Source of the DNA: Adiantum capillus-veneris
Taxonomy: Eukaryota > Streptophyta > Polypodiopsida > Polypodiales > Pteridaceae
Length of the DNA: 64,000 nt
NCBI GenBank assembly: GCA_014529385.2
Contig: CM043957.1
Coordinates: 64,908,003-64,972,002, forward strand
Direction: 5' to 3'
Below the pieces are notes generated by a model, which was given only the letters and a program-made list of their open reading frames with translations, was not told the origin of the DNA and searched no databases. Below, piece by piece: positions 35,639 to 47,417 of the stretch (position 1 is its first letter; every line of letters starts with the position of its first letter). The position numbers and the translations under genes are program-made.

Positions 35639-37110
35639 TTTCAATTGAGATGAAAACCTACTTTCATCTGTAGTTGCATCTTTTATAAGACTAAAAACTT
35701 AGGTTTTTTTGGAGCACTCCTTGAGTCTCACTATACGTTTCCCTACTCTTTATCTTATACACTATTAATAAAATCATCTAAGATACTCACTGCACTGTCC
35801 AACTCAGTAAAATGATTCTAGTCCTAGATTTAAGTATTCATAATAGTAGAAAAACATGAAATTCAAAATAGTTGCTCCTTTGTATTTCTTTTAATAGCTA
35901 TTTTGTATTTTATGTTATATAAAACGTGTAGCCACTTCATTCAATGTAGCATCAATATACGGTGCAAAACAGAAATCATTCATATTGTTACTAGCACATA
36001 GATTACTGCAATGAGCTACACAATGTATGGAGGTCAAACAAGGAAATGCATCTTTGAATCGTGTAGCCACCCCTACTTTTTTCCCAACCATGACCGATGC
36101 TCCATCTGAGCCAAAGCTTACTAACTTTTTTTCATCCAAGCCAAAATCTACCAATAATTTTTTCAATGAAGCAAACAATCCTAGAGACGTTCGGTCATTT
36201 ACCTCCAAAGATCAAGAAAGGAGATTTTAGGCTCGTTTTCTTTTATGTAAGGAACATACACAATCATGTGTTCCTCCATTGAAATGTTTGTTGACTCATC
36301 TACCATGAGTCCAAAGAAGGGACATTGACAAACTTATGCCAAATACTCTACTTCAAGCCCCTTTCCAATGTAATACACAAAGAAAACACATGCTTTATCA
36401 TTCTTTTATGTAAGAAACATACACAATCATGTGTTCCTCTATTGTGATGTTTGTTGACTCATCTACCATGAGTCCAAAGAAAGAAGATCGATGAACTTAT
36501 GCCACATACTCTACTTCAAGTCTCTTTCCAATGTAATACACAAAGGAAACACATGCTTTATCATTCTTATACATGTTTTCGAGGATATTTAGAGTGTTAC
36601 ATTCTCTAAGCAAATCAAGTGTGGGAACATATTTGATGTATGAAAGATCATTTCCTGCAACAAAGTCAGAAACTTGAAATACATTTTTCATACTATCCTT
36701 GAGATATCTTCAAAATGCTTAGTAACCTCAATTTCAAAACTTTTCTTCCCACTATGTAATGCCCGTGAAAGTGCTTTGTGTTTCTTTAATCCCCCACGAT
36801 TCACTAAGGCACTATATTGTATGTTAATTGTGTCATTGGTACCAAATTCACTTTTACATTGTTTGTGGTTTTACAAAAAGATCAAAACATTTTGGTTTAC
36901 TTCCTATCAAACTCAACCCACTCAAATTCACATCTCCACTTATCATTCCATGAAATTCGGGCCTTTTTATTATGTCTTTTGGCTTCTTCTAAACCAACAT
37001 ATTGAGCTTCTATATCATCCACATCATTATCATCAAACACAATTTCAGTTTTTCTTTTTCCTTTTTCATTGCTAACATTAACTTGCAAGGAGTGCACCTT
37101 TGGCTTCATG
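35639..37110 (-). mobile_element. hAT-like transposase element copy 2, second part
   Basis: On the minus strand the N-terminal block (37109-36900) has KRHNKKARISWNDKWRCEFEW, cut to W-x-x-W-C style residues typical of the start of ZBED/KIAA1586-like proteins. A middle block (36691-36497) has DLLRECNTLNILENMY. The most conserved block (36208-35915) contains LVSFGSDGASVMVGKK, VATRFKDAF and SIHCVAHCSNLC. In related hAT-superfamily transposases the DGA Asp is catalytic. Stops and frameshifts separate the blocks. The 2844-bp insertion interrupts the element at its C-terminal side. An internal duplication near 36240 and 36410 is shared with copy 1. Confidence 0.78.
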
Positions 37111-37432
37111 TGTACACACGTATCAAAGAGCTTCGAAAAGCTTTTGCATGAAACTTGAAAGTCGTCTGCTGCTGAAAAGTTTCATTTTTATGCAGGTATT
37201 TACTCTTGGGTATCAGCCCCTCTTCTTTAATGGATAATCTCTACAGAAGCCCTCTACTGCAGTGACGAGCAGAACCACTTTCCGTTCCCGAAGTGTCTGT
37301 GGCTTACGTGCAGCACCCCAGCGGCTTGATTACGCCTTCTATCTCTCTCTCTCACTCGCCACGATTTTTAGCTTTGAATGCCTACGTTCAACACTCCTGG
37401 CCATTGATATGCGATGGCCAGAAGGACTGAAG

Positions 37433-37482
<50 letters not shown>

Positions 37483-38137
37483 ATAGAGTGAAATCTGCTA
37501 AGGTTGATTTCTCAAGCTTCAAAGCTCTATAAAGTTTACGTAAGGCGAGTCTTCCTACTGAACCCTCTTGAGCTACGAGGGGAAAGAGTCTCTGGGCGGC
37601 CAGGTAGAGAGAGGGGGTCGGTCGCCGCAGTCGTCGGTGGGCGGGAAAGCACGAAGGCAGATTTTCATTTTCCACCTAGAGCGCATCACTTGAAGATTCT
37701 AAAATATCGACATTTTTCTAAATCGTGCACCCATACACCCATACTCTTATATCATATTCAATTGATAGGAATCTTCCCAGATCCCTCTACAAACCTATTC
37801 ACACTGTGTCACAACTAACCAAAAGTGCCAATGCAGGATTCGAACATGGGTTGATTGGTGCACCTGCAGTTCGTAGACCCAGATCTAACCATATCAACAC
37901 AATGGCAGTGTTGTTATTACCGTCATCTCTTTAATATATAAAAAAATGCTTTTGCCTCTGCTCTCGTAGCTTTCGTTGCGCGTCCTTCATCTGTGCTGGC
38001 GACAACCCTTTAGATGTGTACGCTTGTCCCCTACTTTTGCTACGAGCATGTATTGGGGATGGAGAAGATGGAGGAGAGAGATTGAGGTTGCCCTACCATT
38101 TGTGTGTGTGTGTGTGTGTGCGCGCACGCACACACAC

Positions 38138-38198
<61 letters not shown>

Positions 38199-38343
38199 AG
38201 CCTGCAGATGGAGGAGGTTGCATTGCCCCATCTACCCGTATGTTTTCCAAGTAAGGGAGGTTGCATGTGTGCTACAGAGCTTGTAGCCATGCTTTTCATG
38301 CACCCGCTTGGCCTCATCCATCGCCTTGCACAAAGAGAGAAAT

Positions 38344-38398
<55 letters not shown>

Positions 38399-39220
38399 CT
38401 TGCAGCCTTGCCTCACAGGTCACGAAAAAGTGAGTGAACCTCCACTTGTAAACCTTGCCCTTTTTCCCTCAACTGACTAGATCTTCAAAGATTCTTTCTC
38501 TTTCACAAATTTACTCCAGCTAGTACCCCCTACTCTCTTAAAGTATTAAGGGAATTAGCATCGTAACTAGTCTTGGTTGGTTGGCTTAGGCACGGGTTTT
38601 TGCAACGATATTAATAATAAGCAAGAGCAGATTGTAAAACTAGTTTTGAACAACACGCAATGGCAAACTGTAAAGATTGAAATATATTGCTAACTTGGAT
38701 AATGACCAGTGGTATTGTCTGACTTTGAAACACATAGGATTCCACTGTTGTTGAGCTACAAAAAAACAATATGAGTAGTTAAACTTATGTGTCATGCAAT
38801 AAGAAGGGAAACAATATAAATCAAATAGTGTGCGTCACAAGAAATGCCACACAGAAATATGGTGGAGAGTCGACATTGTGCCTCCCCAAAAATAATAAGG
38901 AACGGAAGCCGTGCCCTGTCCCGTCATCTAGTTGTCTTGTCCAAGAAAACACATAGACATGGAGGTTTAGAAGCAGATTAGAAACCTCAAAGATTTCTAG
39001 TCGATGTCTACGTAGTCGACAGATCACGAAGACCAATATCGTCCATGTTGCCCAAGCTTCGGCAAGGCCACTTGCAACTCCTTTTCATTAAATCTACCAT
39101 TCCCACATGGATTGTTTCTCTCCCATTCATATAGGAATTTGCCACGGTCACTTCCATTGTGTTAGGTCATTGTTGCTCTGTTGTACTCATGATAGAGAAT
39201 AATTTGTTGTTAGGTGTTTG

Positions 39221-39273
<53 letters not shown>

Positions 39274-40118
39274 ATGAACTGGTATCATTTGTTGCACCCT
39301 TTTTCTTGGTGAATTCCACCCCATGCAAATCCTACATGATTGTTGTCCGAGTTGAGCAGGCGATGGTCCAGGTCCAGGTCCAGGTCTAAGAGGGACTCCT
39401 TCTCCCTCCCCAATTAGGAGCCAATTAGTTGGTGATGCACAAGCTCTTTAAACTGCATTTTTCCATCCATGAAGGGCAGGCTCTGGATGGTGCATGTGTT
39501 CTAAAGTTCTGCTTGCCAGTCAGAGTCGTCGCCACTCTCACTGCACTGGAGAATTATTCCCTTGCTACGTAGCACAGTAGGGTATGCTGTATAGGGCTCA
39601 TTGGACCAGTTGAATGGATACATCTTTTATCTGTTTTTCATTGGATTTCTATATGCCCATCTCCTCTTCAACATGCGATGCAAACAGTGAGCTTGTCTTA
39701 AGAAGCACCCTCAGATCAGGAAAATCTCCCTTAAGCACTCCATCCTTGCATTGACCTATGATCATGTCATAGATGAGTAGCCCTTCCTTTCTCAACGTAA
39801 TTTCAATTTGTGATCCTTCAACAATATTGATCAGCAGAGGTACATAGATCTTGCCCTTGATACGGTTTCCAAATCAATGACATTCAAGCTCTTGAAAGAA
39901 TTAAGTTTGGTCCCAGTCCATCTTCACCCCCACGTCGGAATCCGACAAGGACCACGCATAAAGAATATCATAAGTTTGTCATTAGAACCAGGCCAGACAT
40001 TCGAGGGAGGCTATGCAAGGGTGGAAGTTTCCTGTAGTGGCTAGAGTGAATCCTACCTTATGTTGTAGGCATCTAAGGTGCAGAGAGAGGCATAGAGGGA
40101 GAAGGAGAAAGGGATGGA
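37111..40118. other. Intergenic, rich in (GA)n/(CT)n tracts
   Basis: Holds CT at about 37433-37480, GT-CG-CA followed by GA at 38100-38194, GA at 38346-38397 and GA at 39223-39272. A GGTCCA hexamer repeats near 39364-39386. Short open frames have no recognised motifs. Confidence 0.6.
38100..38194. repeat. (GT)n-(CG)-(CA)n-(GA)n block
   Basis: GT units pass through GCGCGCAC into CA units, giving a near-palindromic alternating purine-pyrimidine tract of ~36 bp with Z-DNA potential, then about 27 GA units. Confidence 0.93.
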
Positions 40119-40120
40119 TA

Positions 40121-40392
40121 TGGGTGAAAGCATGTTAACTTGTCGCGCTTTTTGTGCTAGTTAGTAGCTTCAAGTTAGCACATCTTCAAAATTTTTTACA
40201 AATAATATCAAAATTTGTCGGAGGTTGTACATTTGGATTCCTTGTTTCAAGTGCTTTCTATTGATATAGCATATGTCATAGATCTTGGAGATGTAGCTCA
40301 AGTTATTGTACTAGTTAGCATATGCCAAAATTGTGCTAGTTAGCATTGTCCGGGACATGAAAAAGCATGACAGGTTAACATGCTTTCACCCA
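40121..40392. mobile_element. MITE, 272 bp, TA-flanked
   Basis: Terminal inverted repeats TGGGTGAAAGCATGTTAAC (40121) and its complement ending at 40392 are exact for 19 bp and extend imperfectly to about 38 bp. Both sides are bordered by TA, which fits a Tc1/mariner (Stowaway-like) target. No coding capacity. A TGCTAGTTAGCA-type motif recurs inside. Confidence 0.72.
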
Positions 40393-40394
40393 TA

Positions 40395-42064
40395 CGGGCT
40401 CGTTAGAGCATTTAGAGTCAAAGGTTAAGGTAAAAAATGCAAGCGTGAAAACCCACAAAGAAGCCAACATGATAACTTATGTTAGGTGGTAGTACAAGTT
40501 CCCATACAGAAAGTCCCCATCCTAAAATATTAGTCTAAGTAAGGTGAGTTCCCACCAACCATGGCATATGATTAGAACAAGTAGCAAGGGTAAGTGCCCA
40601 CAACCAAGGCCAATTTTCCAACCATGGTATCCAAATATCACCATCCATTGAGAAGAACAAAACCAAGTACCAACACCTGTTAACCACCTATAAGACATTA
40701 TGTTCAGCAGCTCATAGCTATCACCAAAAGTTCCCATTGAGGGAAGTACGCGATATAGACTCACGGTATTCACCCCGAGACATTATAACCAACAGGTACA
40801 CCCACAGCAATAGCTTGGATAATGCAATTGCAGCGAAGGCATAGCCTCTTCACCTCTTTGTATTCTTTCGGCCGCACTTCCGCTTTAAGTTTGCGCTCAA
40901 GTTTCTCTATCATTGTATCCATGGACTCATAAACATTACCAATGCATGGCTATGTAGAGTCCACAACTCTCAAGAGGTCCATCACTGGTTGTATTTGTTC
41001 CAAAAGTTGCTTTGCATGTCCCATCGTGTCAGCTCATCTACTCCTGTAGCCTGTTTTTGAGCTAAAAACGCTCCTAAAATTTAATGTTGTATGCCAATGA
41101 TCAAATGATTGTACCATGCTATCCTTGGGACATGCATGTGGTGTCTCCACTTTGTGAGAGAAAAACGTCAAATATCTCGCATTTCGGTGCCGTCCCAACT
41201 CCAATACGGACATCCTCGTCTCTAAGGGTTAAAATCCCTATCCCATGTGACTATGCGATGAATTATAGGGAGACGAACTAGGCCGTATAAGACTCTTTTT
41301 CAAAATTTAAATTACTTGTTTGAAATGTCTTCTGATTGAGTTACACTCGTAATGTAAGGTGACTGATTCAGAGGTGAACTCCCTAGAATCATGTATATAG
41401 TGTTCCTTCGGGCAGTTCAGGAGGTTACTCTCCTGGAAGTTAGTCTGCAAAACAATCTTCATACTGCTTAATGAAATCAGTACAATCTTTCTCCAAGTTG
41501 GAGACCTGACTTACTTCCTTAGAGGAATCACACTCTTTTAAGTACAAAGAAACATAATTTTTTATTTACTTTTTGATGGATACATGACTGACCATTAGCA
41601 CAAGCTAATTTTCTTCATCGATCAAAAATGTAAATTTTTTATCTTCGAAATTTATAGACAAAAACTTCTTTTTACATAATCCGGTTGGGGCCAAATTCTA
41701 TAATGCCAAAGGTACCGCTAAAAAAATACCGCATGCACTAATGAGAGGAAAGAAAAACGGCTTTTAATCCTTGTACTCTCGAATCCTTAGCTTAAGTTTT
41801 TCGTGAATAGGTGTAGAGTTTGTGATAAGTCTCTCAACACCAAATACCCAACGAGTGTTCCTAATCTATACGATAATACTCTTAGCCTTTTCAACATATC
41901 CATAGACATGAAATTGTCAGTGGATCCTAGATCAAATTATTCAAAGGTCCCAACATTTAAGAAGTTGGTCCTTCTTATCATTGTTCTGTGTATTAGCTTT
42001 TAGAATTCAAGCATGGCGGAGAAGGTTCCTTGGTTTTCGTCTTCTTTAAAAGAGGACATTCATC

Positions 42065-42066
<2 letters not shown>
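40395..42066. other. Intergenic, nothing recognised
   Basis: No motif-bearing frame, terminal repeat or RNA gene was seen. Confidence 0.4.
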
Positions 42067-42143
<77 letters not shown>

Positions 42144-42144
42144 C
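42067..42144. repeat. (TA)n and poly-T
   Basis: About 31 TA units followed by a T run. Confidence 0.96.
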
Positions 42145-42299
42145 CCCACAAGAGAAACATTATCCTTGTGCCTGAAATTTCTTGATTTTGGTAGGTGACA
42201 GAAACTTGTGTGGTTTTTGTTTCCCTCTGACCTATTAGTCTGAGCATAAGAGGTATGTCTCTTGATCTTTGGGTTGATCACAAACACGCTCGTCTAGTA

Positions 42300-44050
42300 C
42301 GATAAGTGCTATCTCCATCTTTCAAGAAAATCATGTATGTAAACTCTCTGCAATAGTAGCCGACTCCATGGGGATATACCTTTATAATCTTTGCAAGTGT
42401 GGGAGTAAGCCCAATAAAAACTTGTGTTTCTTTTGATTGTCAAAAATCTTAGTAAAGGATGAGAGCTTAAGCACACTAGCCCAATAAAATTCAATGTAGG
42501 ATTCAACTTTTTGCTATAGTCGATCCCATTCTTTCCAAACATGCTCTTGGAAATCAAGTGGAAGAAACTGATCATAGAAGACCTCCTTAAAACGCTTCCC
42601 TACTGGGAGGTTTATTGTTTTCCACCAAAGGTCTAAGCCACCCTCCTTTTTCTCCATAGGAGGATCTTTTCTCTCCACTTAACCAACTACCAATGATCCC
42701 TTTTGTGGCCTTTTCATCTGGTGTCACCTCAGTTGACACATGAGTTTGAGCCTTCTCTTTATTTGCATTGTTAGGTGCATTGTTCTGAGTTTTAGGTGCA
42801 TTGCAAGATTGAGAAGAAGAGGGAGTACTTCTACCTTGGTTCTTGCCATTATGCTGATTATGTTGGTTTTGCTAAGAGTTACAACTTAGAAGAGTCCTTC
42901 ATGACCTCCCTAGGCTTACCTTTGTTGTGATCCATTTCTTTCGCCAACCAATACGACCCACATTGCCTACTTAAATTCAGTGGGATGCATCACGTTCACT
43001 TCATACTTGATAGACTCGTCTAATCCAAAGAGAGAAGCCTCAAAATGATCCTCCTCTGACTTTTGGAGTTGAACAACTAGCTACAAAATGGTATTATCAA
43101 AAGACATGAAAGGAGTTCCATCTTGCTTAAGAGACCTTCAATCGTTTTATGTATTGGGGTGGCATAAAGCGAGCCTTAAGCTTTTCTTGAAAGTTGACCC
43201 GATTGTAAGATAGTGGTTCGTCTCCTAAGAAATCATCAGAGCAGTCTAGAGTTGCAAAATAAGTATTAATTTGATGCAACCATGAATAATCATTGCCACA
43301 TCCATCTTACCATCATACTTACTAAATGTTAACTTTTAGGTTCCTTTTAAGTTACCCAAGAGTTATCTTGGTACTAGTTGCTTTGTTGGATAATTTGACC
43401 ATTCTTATGGCTCGAATCAGATTGAAAGAATAGTACTGGCCAATTCTTGCATGCGTCAATCCCTAGATGCCTCTCACACATCGTGAGAAGTGATTTGAAA
43501 TGCCTCCAAAGCAAAGCAAGATGCCTCGCGTAGCCTCCAAAGCCATACACTCTTTGTCAGCAGCCAGCCGTTCCTTCCCTAAGGTTATTTGCTTCTCGTT
43601 GTATTCCTTCTCTACGGCTAGCCACTTAACATCCTACTGCACCATCATCTCCATCATTGACTTCATCACCTCTTCCATAGAAGATGGTTCGGTTCAAAGT
43701 GTAGATGTGAATGGATTATGGTGGATATGGAAACAATCCACCGGGGGTCATGACTCAATTAAACTTTGACTCATTGCCCAAACTTTGAGTATCCATTCCA
43801 CTTTGAGTGATGACATAGACTACAAAACACCCGCTTAAGAAGGAAGAAAAAATTCATCACCCACTAATCTTCTTCTGGCAGGTGCACACCTTGGCGGATT
43901 CGCGTTCACACCAAAGTTGCTTTTACACACCTAACCTTGAGTGATTTTGTCGCAAGGGTAAGTACCACTCTTAGTGAGTGGAAGGGTGAAACTATCAAAA
44001 ATTTGGAACAAGCCCTTCTTTCTAGAAATTCTTTCCACTCTTCAAAAGCA
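42300..44050 (-). pseudogene. Degenerate gypsy-type gag region
   Basis: The minus strand between 42620 and 42330 encodes a broken gag-like stretch with VWKEWDRL, VESYIEFYW, FLLGLLPHL and related residues, the pattern of Retrotrans_gag. Numerous stops break it. Further along, 43500-44050 is similar to 23480-24090 (shared block near CTTGGCGGATTCGCG and AACAAGCCCTTCTTTC). This links it to the family of the non-autonomous LTR element. The homology ends at about 44050, where an integrase fragment on the other strand begins. Confidence 0.6.
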
Positions 44051-44092
44051 CAAATTATGTTCCAAGGGCCCTCCACTCTGTTACTAGAGCGG

Positions 44093-44835
44093 TATTTATT
44101 AGATAGGTACTTACTCCACAAGGGGAGAGTGTGTGTAGTAACGGACATAGATACTCGATGCCACATACTTTATGAGTGTCATGATAGTCCAAGTGCAGGA
44201 CCCAGACATAAGAAAGACTTATGTACTCGTACAATGACAATTGTATTGAACTTGCTTGCATCGGGATGTCCACCACTATGTCTTGCATTGCCACAAGAGC
44301 CAGATGAACAAAGCAAAGTGCTTGAAGGCTGGAGATCTCTTGCATCCATTGGAAATACCCAATGGTAAGTGGGAAAGTATTTCTATGGATTTTATCGTTG
44401 GTCTACCAAATACTCAACTAGGTTATGACTCGATTTGGGATATTGTAGACAAATCGACTAAAATGTGTAGGTTTATTCCTACAAAGTCCACAGTCAAGAC
44501 TCTTGAGTTAGCATGGCTATTTGTGGAGCATGTTTATAGGTCATATGGATTATGTGCTAACATTGTAAGTGATTGCAATCCTAAGTTTAACAATCATTTT
44601 TGGAGGGTTGTTTTTAAGAGATTGGGTATGAACCTCAATGTAAGTATGACTGATCATCTGGAAACCGATGGTCAAACCAAACGGATTAACCAAAGTCCTT
44701 AAAGATATGCTATGAGCATATGCTTGCAAAAAGAAATCTAATTGGGAGGATTATCTGCCCATCTTAGAATTTGCTTATAATAGTGCAAAACATGTATCGA
44801 CTAAGTTTATACCTTCATGTTAAAAATCAAGCTGA
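44093..44835 (+). pseudogene. Degenerate gypsy integrase fragment, plus strand
   Basis: Encodes YLLHKGRVCV, then (in another frame) a zinc-domain-like HHYVLHCHKSQMNKAKC and [49 protein letters not shown] and ETDGQTKRINQ follow. It aligns along its length with the integrase of the chromovirus at 47970-49016, so it is a related but more decayed copy. Two frameshifts and a stop after INQSP disable it, and no LTR or other domain is attached. Confidence 0.85.
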
Positions 44836-45995
44836 TTTTTTTTCTTTCGCTTTGCTCTTGGTCAACATTTTGGGATTTCTAAGGGAGAGCAATAAGTTGA
44901 GACAGCTTTTTCTCGAACGCTGCGACTCTCGAGGACCACTCACTTCTTAGAAGGATAGTAAGGTTTGCAAGGAGAAGTTATGTTATCAATGTCTATAAAA
45001 TTCTCATACGCACAAAGATGGGCCTTACTTGAAGGCTAATGATGACTCTTTCAGTAAGCCTTCCACTTTGATTTCTAGGTGATTCACTCTAAATACAAAA
45101 CGGAACGCCACTTGCGAGTGGACAACTTTGATAAATACCCTATATACAACTCATATTAGGGAATATGACCCCCATTTCTACGCTTATATGTCATAAAATA
45201 TAATATCTAGCTTTACCAAATGATTTTCTCATATTAAATTGATTACCTAATATGGAAAGATAAAAAGGGAACAAGAGTTAAGATTTAGATATGTGCTTCT
45301 AAACCTATCTCAAGAGGGGACCAAAAGGAGAAATGATTGCATCTCAATAGGGGTCCAAAAAGAAATAGTTTAGCAAAGAGCAATGTACAATAAGTGCTTC
45401 TAGATTAACCTCAACAAGGGACCAAGAGGAGACATGGTTACATCTCAATAGGGGTCCAAAAAGAGGTAGTCTATCAAAGAACAAAGTGCATCTAATGGAG
45501 CTTAAAAGACCTTAGGGTTAGGTTCATTAAAGACCTCCAAAAGTTAGTGTTAAAAAGTCCTTTGACCTTAGGCAAGCTAGGGTTGAGACCTTGAGGTGGG
45601 ACTCTTGCCCAAGTACGAGGTGCTTGTTGGTTTGTTAACTAAAGTGCTTAAAGTGTTTGTGGGAACCTTGCCAAAGCTTGAGGTGATTTTTATGCTTAAA
45701 TGACTAAGGTTCTTGAAGTGTTCAATTCAAAGATAAACTCTCAAGAGACATAAATGGTTTTCATGCTTGAAAGACTAAGTCCTTGAAGTGTTCAATTTAA
45801 ACCAAATGACTTAAGAAGCATAAAAGACACATGTCAAAATCCTCCACATGTGGCCCTCATGATGTGCTTGAATCCTATTGGATATGATTTAAAGGGGTCC
45901 AATGAGAATTTAGATGCATAAAATTAAATAATTAAGTTATTTCTCTCAAAGAGAAAAAAGAGGACACATGTCCAAATGATATAATTAAATAATAC

Positions 45996-46038
<43 letters not shown>

Positions 46039-47245
46039 GGACCAAGAATGAGAGGGGGTATACTCTCCCACATCCACACACACACTCTCTCATTGTGTGG
46101 AGTGAAAAGTGCAAGAGCTCCATCTCCTTCTCCAAGCTTGTTGAGAAGTTGAGAGCCTACACCAAAAATCTTCGCTATGGAATGCAAATCCAACCAAGAG
46201 CCATGCTTCAATGCTTAAGCTTGCCATCGCTTCATCTTCATTACTATGCTATTAAGCTATACTAATCAAGAAGAGTGATGATAAGTGAGGAACTATTTCT
46301 TTCTCCTATAAATGATTCTTCTTCCTCTTCCCTACCCTCATTTCCCGCTAGCTCTCTCCACCTTCGAAGATGTTTGAGGCCTTGGGATAGTTAATGATTT
46401 TTGCAAAGTTTATATTATGCTCATGATGCATGAAGCTTTCCATCTTCATAGCATCACCAAGGTCACAAGGAACACAAAGATTGTATCGTACCAAGTCTCT
46501 CTTGATGGAAGAATCTGTAATACAAATGCCTTTTGGAGGGGGGACCTGCTCCAAGTAAATTCGGTCCTCAACTATTGTCATGTTCTCTAATACTCTCTCT
46601 CTTGAAAAAGTATTGTTCATGCCAAGGTAATTAAGTACTATGTTCATGTTGCTACCATCAATTAAGTTCACCCTCTATGTTCTCAAAGTGATCTCACAAA
46701 AATGCTCACTTTAATTCTCTTAATTCCGCTTTTCTCAAAGTTCATAGGCCATTTCCATTACATTATACAACAATCAATGAATAAAACTATCATACCCCTA
46801 TCTTACATATAAAATTTAGGTCTCACATGATCTAACTGAGTAAAAAAAGTCAAAGAGTAAGTAGCATAGTGATTGGCAACATACTAAGGAACCGCTTTTG
46901 TTGATAGCTAGATGTACCTTCAATGTGTCTTAGTTTGAGTTTTAAACTATATGCCTAATCAACATGCACTCTGGGTACTCGTCCAATTCTCAACCCATCC
47001 AAAGGTAGCGTAAATCAACCCTTGACCTACTCCAAATCAGCCCTTATCTATGACCGTCTTGATGCAAAATTTGATGTGTGACTTGAGAAAAAACTTTCCC
47101 AAAATTCATCTAGCACACACTGGTGACCAATCACTACAAGTAATCAAATCGGGTAAGATCCCCCCTCCCCCCCCAAGTATGATACCCCCATCCCTTATTT
47201 TTAAGCTTGGAAGATAAATTATTGGGGGTTTTCCCCTAACTTATA
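44836..47245. other. Intergenic with local tandem repeats and (GA)n
   Basis: A ~118-bp unit containing CATCTCAATAGGGGTCCAAA is repeated twice (45293-45500). A ~75-bp unit containing CTTGAAGTGTTCAATT recurs at 45715 and 45780. GA lies at 45999-46036. A 107-codon minus-strand frame (46348-46671, MNLIDGSNMNIVLNYLG) is not recognised. Confidence 0.55.
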
Positions 47246-47417
47246 TGTAAGAAACTAGGCAACTAGGCTCTCTTGGATCCTCCTCCCAACCTCTCTTTAT
47301 AGGCGGGCTCCTAACCCCTTGCCCTAGACGGATCCCCTGTCCACACTGCCTAGCCCGACCCTTGGCCGTAGTCCTTGACTAACCTAGTTCTTAGGGTACA
47401 GGACCCGTGTCCTGACA
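47246..47417 (-). repeat. Chromovirus 3' LTR
   Basis: 172 bp, short for the group. Starts TGTCAGGACACGGG on the minus strand. Confidence 0.93.

Noticed and set aside
46348-46671. Minus-strand 107-codon frame as a gene
   Set aside because: No recognised motif, no context and no start or splice evidence. Noted only within the intergenic entry.
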